Shown one piece after another: positions 31,560 to 39,972 of a stretch of DNA of 64,000 bases. How positions within the stretch are numbered: position 1 is the stretch's first letter; every line of letters begins with the position of its first letter. The position numbers and the translations under genes were made by a program. A model generated the notes under the pieces. The model was not told the DNA's origin, ran no database searches, and saw nothing but the letters and a program-made list of their open reading frames with translations. Source of the stretch: Nocardiopsis alborubida (GTDB lineage: Bacteria > Actinomycetota > Actinomycetes > Streptosporangiales > Streptosporangiaceae); NCBI RefSeq assembly GCF_012396365.1, contig NZ_JAAXPG010000004.1, positions 186,001-250,000 on the forward strand, given 5' to 3'.

Positions 31560-33263
31560 ATGCGCAAGATCACGGCGGCCGCGGTGTCCCTCGCCGTCGC
31601 CCTCACAGGGACGGTGGCCCCCGCCCACGCGGAGCGGCGGGAGCCCGGCGAGGGAGGGCGCGACGGCGTCGAACTGTCCGCCCTCGGCAGCTACCACACC
31701 GGCTCCTTCGACGAGGCGGCGGCGGAGATCGTCGCCCACGACCCGCGCACCCAGCGCCTGTACGTGGTCAACGCCCTGGCCGCCGCGGTGGAGGTGCTCG
31801 ACGTCTCCGACCCGGCGGCCCCCGCCAAGCTGTTCGACCTGCGCACGCCCGGGATCGAGGCGGCCGACGGATCGGTGGTGCCGGAGGGCGCGGTCGCCAA
31901 CTCCGTGGCGGTCCACGGCGGCACCGTGGCCGTGGCGGTGGAGGCCCCCGACCGCACCGAGAACGGCTGGGTGGTCTTCTACGACACCGGCGGCACCGCG
32001 CTCAACGCGGTCAGGGTCGGCGCCCTGCCGGACATGGCCACCTTCACGCCCGAGGGCAGGCTGCTGCTGGTGGCCAACGAGGGGGAGCCCAGCGACGACT
32101 ACTCGACCGACCCCGAGGGGTCGGTGAGCGTCATCCGCGTGGACCGCAGGCCCGCCGCCGTCACCCAGGACGACGTCCGCACCGCCGACTTCCGCGCCTG
32201 GGACGGGGAGAGGGAGCTGCCCTCGGGGGTGCGGGTGTTCGGACCGGACCTGTCCACCGGCGAGGAGGGCACCCCGGGCCGGGTGGCGCGCAACCTGGAA
32301 CCGGAGTACATCTCCGCTGACACCGCCCACAGCGCCCAGGTGGTGCTCCAGGAGGCCAACGCCGTCGCGCTGCTGGACCTGCGCACCGCCGAGTTCACCG
32401 ACATCGTGCCCCTCGGCCTCAAGGACCACATGGAGCCCGGCAACGAGCTGGACGTGTCGAACCGGGACGACGGGATCCGCATCGCCAACTGGCCGGTGTA
32501 CGGCATGTACCAGCCCGACGGGTTCGACACCTACCGTTGGCGCGGCCAGACCCTGATGGTCACTGCGAACGAGGGCGACACCCGCGACTGGGACGGCTAC
32601 TCCGAGGAGACCCGTCTCGGCGACCTGGCCGAGGACACCCCGCTGTGCGAGGACTCCCCGCGCCTCCGGGAGTTCCTGGCCGGCAACGACCTGGGCATCG
32701 ACAGCACCGAGGAGCTGCTCGACGAGGCCAACATGGGCAGGCTGAAGGTCACCGCCGCCGAGGGCCTGCGCGAGGACGGCAGCTGCTACGAGGACGTGTA
32801 CGCGTTCGGCGGGCGCTCGTTCTCGATCTTCACCGCCGAGGGCGAGCTGCTCTTCGACTCCGGGTCGGACTTCGAGCGGATCACCGCCGAGGCCGCGCCG
32901 GAGTTCTTCAACTCCGACCACGCGGAGAACGCCTTCGACAACCGCAGCGACGACAAGGGCCCCGAGCCCGAGGGGGTCGTGCTCGGCGAGGTGGCGGGCC
33001 GTACCTACGCGTTCGTGGGACTGGAGCGGGTGGGCGGCGTGATGGTCTACGACGTCACCGACCCCCGGGAGGCGTCCTTCGTGCAGTACCTCAACAACCG
33101 CGACTTCACCGCCGAGCCCGGTACCCGCGAGGCGGGCGACCTCGGCGCGGAGGGCCTGGCCTTCATCAGCGCCTCGGACTCGCCGATCCGGGGCGTCCCG
33201 ATGCTGGCCGTGGCCAACGAGGTGTCCGGCTCGACCACCCTGTACCGGGTCGACCCGGCCTGA
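31560..33263 (+). CDS. Secreted choice-of-anchor I family protein
   Basis: A 567-aa exported protein. After a signal peptide (KITAAAVSLAVALTGTVAPAHA) comes a seven-bladed beta-propeller-like domain with repeated SxxVV/NxxxVEVLDVSDP, MATFTPEGRLLLVANEGEPSDDY and similar blades, ending ...GRTYAFVGLERVGGVMVYDVTDP. Family members in other bacteria are alkaline phosphatase- or esterase-associated and often carry a variable C-terminal anchor; here the protein ends without one, so it is probably released. AGGAAG precedes ATG 31560. Confidence 0.88.
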   Translation: MRKITAAAVSLAVALTGTVAPAHAERREPGEGGRDGVELSALGSYHTGSFDEAAAEIVAHDPRTQRLYVVNALAAAVEVLDVSDPAAPAKLFDLRTPGIEAADGSVVPEGAVANSVAVHGGTVAVAVEAPDRTENGWVVFYDTGGTALNAVRVGALPDMATFTPEGRLLLVANEGEPSDDYSTDPEGSVSVIRVDRRPAAVTQDDVRTADFRAWDGERELPSGVRVFGPDLSTGEEGTPGRVARNLEPEYISADTAHSAQVVLQEANAVALLDLRTAEFTDIVPLGLKDHMEPGNELDVSNRDDGIRIANWPVYGMYQPDGFDTYRWRGQTLMVTANEGDTRDWDGYSEETRLGDLAEDTPLCEDSPRLREFLAGNDLGIDSTEELLDEANMGRLKVTAAEGLREDGSCYEDVYAFGGRSFSIFTAEGELLFDSGSDFERITAEAAPEFFNSDHAENAFDNRSDDKGPEPEGVVLGEVAGRTYAFVGLERVGGVMVYDVTDPREASFVQYLNNRDFTAEPGTREAGDLGAEGLAFISASDSPIRGVPMLAVANEVSGSTTLYRVDPA

Positions 33264-33309
33264 TCGGACTGCTCCGCCGGGCCGCCTCCCGGGGGCCCGG
33301 CGGCGGCCG

Positions 33310-34023
33310 TCACGCGCTCCGGTAGGAGGCGGAGCCCCGGCGGGACCGCCGCAGGCACCACTCGGCGACGAGGAGGTTGGGCACCCAGCACAGCCACGCG
33401 ATGCCCTGGTAGACCTCACGGAAGACCGCCTCCTCGTCACCGCCGTGCGCCGGGCCGAGCAGCGGTGTGAGGGCGGGCACCAGCACCGGCACCAGCACGC
33501 GCAGCATCACCCCGGCCATCGTCAGTGCGAACAGGCGCAGCATCCACTCCCTGTGGTCGGCGCGGCGGCCCTGCCGGATCGCGCGGTACCCGGCCACGCC
33601 GATGGAGAACCACAGCACGGCCAGCAGTGAGAACCCCGCCTGAGCGGCGAAGCCGTAGGTGCTCATCACGCCCACGACCAACCCGGAGAGCGCGCCGGGG
33701 AACACCCCGGCGAACAGGTGGATCCGGCCGATCACACGGTGCGCCCCGCCTCGGCGCAGGGCGGGGAACAACTGGAGGGGAGCGGTGGTGAGCGCGATGA
33801 CCGAAGCCGCCACGTGGACCAGCAGGAACGGGTAGTGGGGCGGCCAGTCCGGCCTCAGTTCCACCTGGGAGGCGTCGGGGTCCAGGCCCACGTAGGCGGA
33901 GGCGGCGAACACGGCGACCAGCGCGCACAGCGTCGTCACGGTGGCGAGTACGGCGGTGCGGCGCCTGCGCCGGGGAGCGGGGCTGGAGGCCGGAGGCGAG
34001 AGGGTGCCGGAGGGAGGGGGCAT
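33310..34023 (-). CDS. DUF2306 membrane protein
   Basis: A 237-aa integral membrane protein with about seven hydrophobic segments. The DUF2306 core is visible: HYPFLLVHVAASVIALTTAPLQLFPALRRGGAHRVIGRIHLFAGVFPGALSGL, with the conserved HR-x-x-GR motif, and later ADHREWMLRLFALTMAGV. Function is unknown; the conserved histidines suggest a possible metal or haem role. It appears monocistronic and convergent with the choice-of-anchor gene. Confidence 0.85.
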   Translation of the reverse strand: MPPPSGTLSPPASSPAPRRRRRTAVLATVTTLCALVAVFAASAYVGLDPDASQVELRPDWPPHYPFLLVHVAASVIALTTAPLQLFPALRRGGAHRVIGRIHLFAGVFPGALSGLVVGVMSTYGFAAQAGFSLLAVLWFSIGVAGYRAIRQGRRADHREWMLRLFALTMAGVMLRVLVPVLVPALTPLLGPAHGGDEEAVFREVYQGIAWLCWVPNLLVAEWCLRRSRRGSASYRSA

Positions 34024-34260
34024 CGTTCTTCCTTCGGTGGGAAGGGACGTGGCTTCCCCTCAACGCTGGCCGTCGACGGGGGCGCGCGGTATCGGGTTCA
34101 TCCCGGAAGATCGGCGGCCCCGAGGTCGTCCGTGGGGACCGGACCCCGGAACCCCCTAGGGAACGCCGCCACCGGTTGTTCTCCCGCCCCCCGCCCCCGG
34201 GTGTCCTCAGGGCGGGGCCGCCGAGACGGGCGCCCCCGCCGGTGGAGGGGACGGGAGGCC

Positions 34261-34671
34261 ACCGCCCTGCTTCTCGGCCGCCGCAGCTACGAGGCCTTCG
34301 CTCCGGCCTGGCCGACGACGGTGGAGGAGTTCGCCGGGTACAACGCCATGCCCCGGTACGTCGTCTCGACCACGCTCGCCGAGCAGGACCCGCGCTGGCC
34401 GGCCACCGTCCTGCGTTCGCTCGACGACGTGGCCGAGTTCAAGAGGACCGAGGGCGGGCCCGTCTCCGTGCAGGGCAGCGCCGCCCTGGGCCGCGCCCTG
34501 GCCGACGCCGGGCTGGTCGACCGCTACCGCCTGCTGGTCTTCCCTGTGCTGCTCGGCGCGGGCAAGCGCCTGTTCAGCGACACGGACAAGGACGCCGCGA
34601 AGCTGCGCCTGGTCGAGCACGAGGCGTACTCGAACGGCGTCCAGAAGCAGGTGTTCGACGTCGTCGGCTGA
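34261..34671 (+). pseudogene. 5'-truncated RibD C-terminal/dihydrofolate reductase-like gene
   Basis: The frame encodes the second half of a DHFR-like RibD_C protein (TALLLGRRSYEAF, YVVSTTLAEQDPRW, GPVSVQGSAALGRALADAGLVDRYRLLVFPVLLGAGKRLF, ending QKQVFDVVG). The expected first 50-60 residues, including the MRKLxxxxxxSLDG-type start, are absent in every frame. No start codon with a ribosome site precedes the fragment. The break occurs near 34250, just inside a GC-rich stretch. It therefore looks like a degraded gene. Confidence 0.75.
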
Positions 34672-34710
34672 GCCCTCGGAGTGCGCCGCCGGGTCGGGCC
34701 CGGCCCGGCC

Positions 34711-35967
34711 TCACCCGCGGGGGAAGAGGCCGTCGGTGAAGGCGTTGCGGAACTTCCCGGCCGGGTCGAGCGCGCGTGCGAGGCCCGCGAAGTCCGCCGC
34801 GCGCTCGTACCCGGCGGTGATGTCGGCCGGGGCCATCGAGGTGAGCTTGCCCCAGTGGGGGCGGGCGCCCAGCGGCAGGAGGCGCTCCTCCACGGCCGCC
34901 AGGACCGGCGCCACGGCCCGCGGGTCCGGGAGCCAGGTGAAGTGGAAGGTGACGCAGTCCCGGCCGTGGGCGGGGCTCAGCCACAGGTCGTCCGCGCGGA
35001 CCGTGCGCACCTCCGCGACGTACAGCGTCGGGGCCAGCAGGTGCCCGATCCCGCGCAGGGACGCGAACGCGGCGCCCGCGGCCTCACGGGGCACGTAGAA
35101 CTCGGACTGCAACTCCCTGCCCGCGCTCGGCTCCAGTTCGGGGCGGAAGTGCGGGAGCCGCTCGTGCCAGGGGCCGACGACCCCCATCTGCTCGGTGCTG
35201 GGTTCCGGAGGCATCCCCGGGACGGGGTGCACCGGCCCCGGCGCGGGCCGACCGCCACTCCAGGCGCCCCCGGGGCGGTCGGTGCGGTGCTTGAGCCACA
35301 CGGCGGCCTCACCGCACCAGTCGGTGAACACGCTGACGCTGTAGGCCGCGCCGAACACGTCGTCGACGTGGTCGGCCACCTCGTCCAGGGCCACCCCGAC
35401 ACGGACCCGCTGGGTCATCGTGAACGCCGGTTCGATCTCCAGGGAGAGCCGGGTGACGACGCCCAGCGCGCCCAGGGCGACCACCACGCCGGGGAAGACC
35501 TCCGGGTCCGCGTCGCGGCTCAGCCAGGTCAGGTCGCCGTCGGGGCCCATGAGCTGCACCGCGCGCACGGCGGCGGACAGGCAGCGCTGGCCGTCCCCGG
35601 ACCCGTGGGTGCCGGTCGCGCAGGAGCCCGCGACCGAGATGTGCGGCAGCGACGCCAGGTTCGCCAGCGCGAACCCCCGCTCGTGCAGCGCGGTGACCAG
35701 TTCGGCGTAGCGCATACCGGCGGTGACGGTGACGGTCCGGCCCCCGGCGTCGATCCCGGCCTCCGCGGGTAGCCCGTCCAGGCGCACCAGGTCGGCGTCG
35801 GAGTCGGCGACGAGGTTGAAGGAGTGGCCGCTGCCCAGGGCGCGGATCCGCGTGCTGTCGCGGACGACACGGCGCAGCTCGTCGAGGCTCCGGGGCCGGT
35901 GGATCCGCGGACTGCCGAAGGTGACGTTGCCCGCCCAGTTGGTGGTCTGCGTGAGGGGTGCTGACAT
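34711..35967 (-). CDS. aldO: FAD-linked alditol oxidase
   Basis: A 418-aa cytoplasmic flavoenzyme, the same length as Streptomyces AldO. It closely follows that sequence: TNWAGNVTFGSPRIHRP, GSGHSFN with the FAD-attaching His at residue 48, SLPHISVAGSCATGTHGSG, VSVFTDWCGEAAVWLKHRTDRP, HPVPGMPPEPSTEQMGVVGPWHERLPHF and ALDPAGKFRNAF. AldO oxidises xylitol, sorbitol and related polyols at C1, forming H2O2. ATG 35967 begins the conserved MSAPLTQTTNWAGN. Two palindromes at 36138-36188 lie about 170-220 bp upstream. Exact polyol preference cannot be told. Confidence 0.92.
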   Translation of the reverse strand: MSAPLTQTTNWAGNVTFGSPRIHRPRSLDELRRVVRDSTRIRALGSGHSFNLVADSDADLVRLDGLPAEAGIDAGGRTVTVTAGMRYAELVTALHERGFALANLASLPHISVAGSCATGTHGSGDGQRCLSAAVRAVQLMGPDGDLTWLSRDADPEVFPGVVVALGALGVVTRLSLEIEPAFTMTQRVRVGVALDEVADHVDDVFGAAYSVSVFTDWCGEAAVWLKHRTDRPGGAWSGGRPAPGPVHPVPGMPPEPSTEQMGVVGPWHERLPHFRPELEPSAGRELQSEFYVPREAAGAAFASLRGIGHLLAPTLYVAEVRTVRADDLWLSPAHGRDCVTFHFTWLPDPRAVAPVLAAVEERLLPLGARPHWGKLTSMAPADITAGYERAADFAGLARALDPAGKFRNAFTDGLFPRG

Positions 35968-36137
35968 GGGGCGCTCCGTGGGTGGGACGAGCGGCGTGGG
36001 GCCCGGGCTTCCCGGGCACCGCCCCGGCGGGCGGCTTCCCGGAGGATAGCCGGGCGGCCCTTCGCGGGGTTCGACCGGGGAGGACGCTCGTGTCCGGTCG
36101 ACCGCACGGGGAGTCCCGTAGGCATTCGGACACATGG

Positions 36138-36158
36138 TACGACGTTCCAAACGTCGTA
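36138..36158. promoter_or_regulatory. Palindromic operator candidate 1 upstream of aldO
   Basis: TACGACGTT and AACGTCGTA are perfect 9-bp arms around a CCA spacer. The size and symmetry resemble TetR- or LacI-family operators. A possible minus-strand -10 (TACCAT, 36139-36134) abuts it. Confidence 0.5.
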
Positions 36159-36176
36159 AGGTTCACGCTTCCCCTT

Positions 36177-36188
36177 TAACAATTGTTA
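36177..36188. promoter_or_regulatory. Palindromic operator candidate 2 upstream of aldO
   Basis: TAACAATTGTTA is a perfect 12-bp palindrome 19 bp beyond the first, in an AT-rich pocket between aldO (leftward) and the LAXTG protein gene (rightward, 254 bp away). Confidence 0.4.
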
Positions 36189-36441
36189 GAAGAAATGGAT
36201 TCCGGATGAGGCTTAATGGCCCGGCTGGTTACGGTTTTGTTGTTGTGCTCCGCTTCTTCGGGGGCGGTGTGGCATTAGGATCATTTCTCGGCGGCGGAGT
36301 GCCGCACCCGCCTCCGCCGGGCCCGAACCGCGGCCCCGGACGAAGTCCTCCCCTCCCCGCTGGTCGAGGGCGCAGCTCGTCCGCAATCCCCCATGGCCGG
36401 TCTGAGGGACACGGACCGGATCGATCCGAACGAGGATTCCC

Positions 36442-37536
36442 TTGACATTGTTTTCCCCCGTTTCCGCACGTCGCGCATTGCAGGGCGGTGTCGCCTTCGC
36501 CGCGTTCGGCGCGCTCAGCGTCGCGGCGGCCGTTCCCGCCCACGCCGAGAACGGAGAGATCGGTTACGCGCACGCGAACGTCGCGGACGAGGCCCGAATC
36601 ACCGCGTTCTACCCGAGGGGCGCCGACTTCCACGGCACCAACCGGTACCTGGACGCCTTCGGCGGCGAGGTCTTCGCCCTCTCCCGCACCTCCGTCCTGT
36701 CGGACGTGGACAGGGACGAGCTCCGCGCCCTCGTGAGTTTCGACGAGCTCCGGATCGAGCTCACGGCGGCCGACGTCGAGGCCATGCGGGCGGAGGCCGA
36801 GGGCGGGATCTCCCAGCCCGGCCTCGAGAACCCGGAGGGGGGGTCCGACGAACTGCTCCTCCAGGCGTCCTTCACCGGGACCGAGATCGAGGCCGTCCAG
36901 GACTGGGCCGGTGACCGGGAGTTCTCCCACGACCCGGGTACCGGGTCCGTCGAGGTGAACGAACTCGGCGCCGAGATCTCCCTCGTCACCGAGGAGGCTC
37001 CTTGGAGCGACACGCTCATGGACTCTGATCTGGGAAGGGTGGAACTGTGGGGCGGGGTCCAGACCCTGGACATGGTCGTGACCTTCCCCGAGGAGGGGTT
37101 CAGCGTCTCCTACGAGGTCGGTGAGACCATCGTGGCCTCGGACACCGAGCCCGGTGCTCCGGAGGAGCCCGGCGGTGGCGAGGAGCCCGGCGGTGAGGAC
37201 GGAGAATCCGGCGGTGAGGACGGAGAGTCCGGCGGTGAGGAGCCCGGCGACGGCGAGGGTGGAACCGGCGGTGAGGGCGACGACGGCACCGAGGGCGGGA
37301 GCGGCCAGGACGGTGACTCCGGCGACGTCGATGACACGAATGACGCGGATGACCGCGACTCCTCCGAGACGGAGGCCGGAAACGGCGCCGGCGGTCCTCT
37401 GGCGCAGACCGGCAGCCCGGTCGCGGGTCTGATCACCGCCGGTGCCGTGATCGCCGCCGGAGGCGGTGCCGCCGTCTACATGGCGCGCCGCAGGAAGAAC
37501 GCCTCCGCGTCCGCCGAGGAGGTCAGCGAGGGCTGA
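36442..37536 (+). CDS. Sortase-anchored (LAXTG) surface protein
   Basis: A 364-aa exported protein. A signal peptide (ARRALQGGVAFAAFGALSVAAAVPAHA) is followed by a beta-rich region of about 190 residues (no family recognised), a Gly/Glu/Asp-rich stalk made of EEPGGEDGESGGED-like repeats, and a sorting signal: LAQTG (residues 320-324), a hydrophobic helix and RRRK. LAXTG is the motif of class E sortases in actinomycetes. The TTG start at 36442 is chosen for the GAGGA six bases upstream. Similar stalked proteins are cell-wall linked. Confidence 0.8.
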   Translation: MTLFSPVSARRALQGGVAFAAFGALSVAAAVPAHAENGEIGYAHANVADEARITAFYPRGADFHGTNRYLDAFGGEVFALSRTSVLSDVDRDELRALVSFDELRIELTAADVEAMRAEAEGGISQPGLENPEGGSDELLLQASFTGTEIEAVQDWAGDREFSHDPGTGSVEVNELGAEISLVTEEAPWSDTLMDSDLGRVELWGGVQTLDMVVTFPEEGFSVSYEVGETIVASDTEPGAPEEPGGGEEPGGEDGESGGEDGESGGEEPGDGEGGTGGEGDDGTEGGSGQDGDSGDVDDTNDADDRDSSETEAGNGAGGPLAQTGSPVAGLITAGAVIAAGGGAAVYMARRRKNASASAEEVSEG

Positions 37537-37563
37537 TCGAGGACGGTTGTCCGATCCTGACAC

Positions 37564-37592
37564 GGCACCCGGGGATCCGATCCCCGGGTGCC
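37564..37592. terminator. Hairpin terminator
   Basis: GGCACCCGGGGA (37564-37575) pairs perfectly with TCCCCGGGTGCC (37581-37592) around a 5-nt loop, 28 bp after the LAXTG gene stop. Confidence 0.75.
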
Positions 37593-37767
37593 GCTCCGTA
37601 TGAGGGCGTCCCGACGCCGCCTGCCCGCACCGCGTTGGTAAACGGCGTTTAAATCGGTCTCTGGAGAGAACGACGCAGAGGAGACAGGCGTCGCCGCGTC
37701 AGCGGTCGGGTGTGGCCGATGTCGGCAGACGGAACACACAGCACACGGGATGAGGGGGATGCTCGCC

Positions 37768-38340
37768 ATGACGAGCGCATTTCGCACTGGTTCGGTCCGA
37801 GTCGCGGCCCTGGGCGCGGTGTCACTGCCCGCGCTCCTGCTCGCGTCCGCGCCCGCGGTCGCCGAGGACGCCGACTCCGGTGCGGGCGCCATGAGCGTCC
37901 GCGACTGCACGGCGGCGGACCTCGAGGTGGCCGAGACGGCGCGCGAGGGGGCGGCCGGTACCGTCCACATCGAGTTCGAGCTGGTCAAGCAGGAGCCGCT
38001 CGACCCCCAGGACGACGTGGCGTGCACCATGTACCCCTCCGTCGGGAACATGTACTGGGGCGACTCCGAGGGCAACCGCATCGGGGCGGACGCGGAGGTC
38101 GAGGGCCAAGGCGGCGACGTCTTCGCGCTGTACCCGGGCGACGCGGCCACGGTGACCGTGTCCCGCCCCAACCCGCAGGTCTACGACCCCGAGGAGTGCG
38201 GCCCCACCGAGGTGGCCGGGGCCCACCTGTTCCTCCAGAACGACGAGGGCGCCGCCTACGTGCCCACGGGCGGAAACGACCGCGTCTGCGCCAACCCGGA
38301 CATGGGCGCGTCGACGGTCTCCGAGATCACCCCGGCCTGA
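37768..38340 (+). CDS. Secreted DUF4232-like protein
   Basis: A 190-aa exported protein. The signal peptide (VRVAALGAVSLPALLLASAPAVA) precedes a DUF4232-like domain: MSVRDCTAADLEVAETAREGAAGTVHIEFELV, CTMYPSVGNMYWGDSEGN and GPTEVAGAHLFLQNDEG, with four cysteines that could form two disulphides. ATG 37768 is favoured since GAGGGGG lies nine bases before it; in-frame ATGs at 37750 and 37759 are possible. Function unknown; DUF4232 proteins are common in actinomycete secretomes. Confidence 0.75.
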   Translation: MTSAFRTGSVRVAALGAVSLPALLLASAPAVAEDADSGAGAMSVRDCTAADLEVAETAREGAAGTVHIEFELVKQEPLDPQDDVACTMYPSVGNMYWGDSEGNRIGADAEVEGQGGDVFALYPGDAATVTVSRPNPQVYDPEECGPTEVAGAHLFLQNDEGAAYVPTGGNDRVCANPDMGASTVSEITPA

Positions 38341-38346
38341 CCCGGT

Positions 38347-38384
38347 CCGGCGCGGCTCGGTCCTCCGGGGCCGGGCCGCGCCGG
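38347..38384. terminator. Hairpin terminator
   Basis: CCGGCGCGGC (38347-38356) pairs with GCCGCGCCGG (38375-38384) six bases after the DUF4232 stop codon. Confidence 0.7.
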
Positions 38385-38637
38385 TTCCTCCCCCGAACCC
38401 CCAGCCTTCCGGCCTGTCGGCGGGGGTTCGGGGTCTCGGGGAGAGCGGGTCGCCCGCTGGCCTCGAACGAGGGCGGAGAACATGCGATGCCGGAAGAGTT
38501 CACCCTGACAGGGCGGTCGAATCTTCGGAGACAGCGCTTCTCTGAGCCGTTTCGGGTGAGTGTCGGGTCAGCGCGGGGACTGTGCGGAACCAATTTCGCT
38601 CCCACGCCGGAGCCGTACGTGCGTCCGAGCTGCACAC

Positions 38638-38679
38638 AAAGCGGCCCCGAGCCGCGTTTGACGCTGCTCAGGGCCGCTC
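38638..38679 (-). terminator. Terminator of tRNA-Arg
   Basis: On the minus strand AGCGGCCC (near 38678) pairs with GGGCCGCT (near 38640) and is followed by TTGTGTG, an imperfect U-rich end. It lies 17 nt past the tRNA 3' end. Confidence 0.7.
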
Positions 38680-38695
38680 TGCCACTGTCTCATGG

Positions 38696-38771
38696 TGGCG
38701 CACTCGGGAGGACTCGAACCCCCAACCTTCTGATCCGTAGTCAGATGCTCTATCCATTGAGCTACGAGTGC
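38696..38771 (-). tRNA. tRNA-Arg (anticodon ACG)
   Basis: The minus strand reads as a full cloverleaf: acceptor GCACTCG pairing with CGAGTGC, D-loop AGCTCAATGGATAGAGC, anticodon arm with ACG (CTGACTACGGATCAG), T-arm GGGGTTCGAGTCCTC and an encoded 3' CCA. It is 76 nt including CCA. ACG is modified to ICG in the tRNA that reads CGU, CGC and CGA. Confidence 0.97.
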
Positions 38772-38949
38772 AGGTTGTTCAGTTGTGTGTCGCCCGGTCT
38801 CCCTGGCGACGTCTTTGACTCTATCACGCTGTCAGAGGGCCTCGAACCGTTTTGTGAGTGTGCGACCGGTCATGCCGGCGCCCCCGCCTCCTGGTCGGCC
38901 CAGGGCGGCGGGCGGCGGCCCCGGACCGGACCGGGAACGGACCAGGGCG

Positions 38950-39885
38950 TCAGCAGGCTCCGCCGAGGACCACCCCGTCGACGCGGGAGACACCGGCGTT
39001 GCGCTGCTCGCCCACGCGCCGGTTGACCTCCTCGGGGGCCACGGCCTCACCCTGCTGGTGGTACACCCAGTCGACGTCCTGCACGTAGGTGCTCGGGCCG
39101 CCGGTGTGGCCGCTCATGTCGACGAACCACTGGTTGAAGTTGATCGACATCGGCGACGAGGGGTAGTACTTCCCGCCGTGCTCGGCCACCAGGTGCGTGT
39201 CCACGTAGTAGCGGACCACGCCGTCCGTCACCTGGACCACCAGGTCGCGCCATCCGTCGAAGGAGCGGTTCACCACGTCGCTGGTGTTGTCCGCGACCCA
39301 GGGATCGCGCTGGTAGGTGTGGTACGAGGTCAGGTACATGGCCTCGGCGGGGGCGCCCCAGCCCGAGTTGGGCAGGTACTCGAAGTCGAGCTCGCTGTAG
39401 GCGGGATCGTTGTCGTAGGCCAGCGGCGTGATCGTGTAGAAGGTCTGGAGCACGGTGTCGCCGTCCTGGCCGGAGACCGGGGCGTCGGCGAACTTGACCT
39501 TGGCCGCGTAGGTCCCCTCGTGGAACTTCTCCTCGCCGAAGGTCAGCTCGGCCTGGCTGGTTCCCGCCGGGGTGCCGTCCGTGGTCGAGGTCAGGCGCAG
39601 CAGGGAGTCGCCGTCCTCCTCGGTGAAGGACACGTTGTCGGCGTCCCAGGACGCGCCGGGCACGCCGGGGCCGCCGGGCCAGCTGCGCACGTTCCAGCCC
39701 TGGTCGCGCAGGGCCGGGTCGGTGTGGTCGCCGTAGTCGAAGTCGTCGAAGAACAGGCCGCACGACGCGGAGGTCTGGTCGGCGACCGTCTCCACCTCGA
39801 CGGGGGAGCCCGTCGCGCAGGCGGTGAGGGGGAGTGCGACGGCGCAGGCCAGGGCGATGTGGCCGGGACGGATGCGGGTTGGCAC
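38950..39885 (-). CDS. Lipoprotein glycoside hydrolase family 16 (beta-glucanase)
   Basis: A 311-aa exported enzyme. The signal peptide ends in the lipobox LTAC, so it is likely lipid-anchored. The GH16 catalytic motif ELDFE (in YSELDFEYLPN) fits ExDxE, and the flanking strands (GTYAAKVKFADAPVSG, MYLTSYHTYQ, WRDLVVQVTDGVVRYYVD) fit the jelly-roll. GH16 members cleave beta-1,3 or beta-1,3-1,4 glucans. GTG 39885 is preceded by GAGGTG; a GTG three codons earlier is possible. It lies 87 bp downstream of the GH64 gene, probably co-transcribed, as expected for laminarin breakdown. Confidence 0.85.
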   Translation of the reverse strand: MPTRIRPGHIALACAVALPLTACATGSPVEVETVADQTSASCGLFFDDFDYGDHTDPALRDQGWNVRSWPGGPGVPGASWDADNVSFTEEDGDSLLRLTSTTDGTPAGTSQAELTFGEEKFHEGTYAAKVKFADAPVSGQDGDTVLQTFYTITPLAYDNDPAYSELDFEYLPNSGWGAPAEAMYLTSYHTYQRDPWVADNTSDVVNRSFDGWRDLVVQVTDGVVRYYVDTHLVAEHGGKYYPSSPMSINFNQWFVDMSGHTGGPSTYVQDVDWVYHQQGEAVAPEEVNRRVGEQRNAGVSRVDGVVLGGAC

Positions 39886-39972
39886 GGGAAACACCTCGGT
39901 TTCGGGAGAGGGTGGCCGGGGGCAGGGGCCGGGCCGGGGCCTCCGGTCCGGGAGAGCCCGGCCCGGGAGGTG

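Larger units (their letters stand above)
35968..36441. other. 474-bp divergent intergenic region of aldO and the LAXTG gene
   Basis: Apart from the two palindromes, no gene or known motif is supported. The proximal 150 bp before aldO is GC-rich and featureless; the distal part from about 36190 is G/T-rich. Confidence 0.4.
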
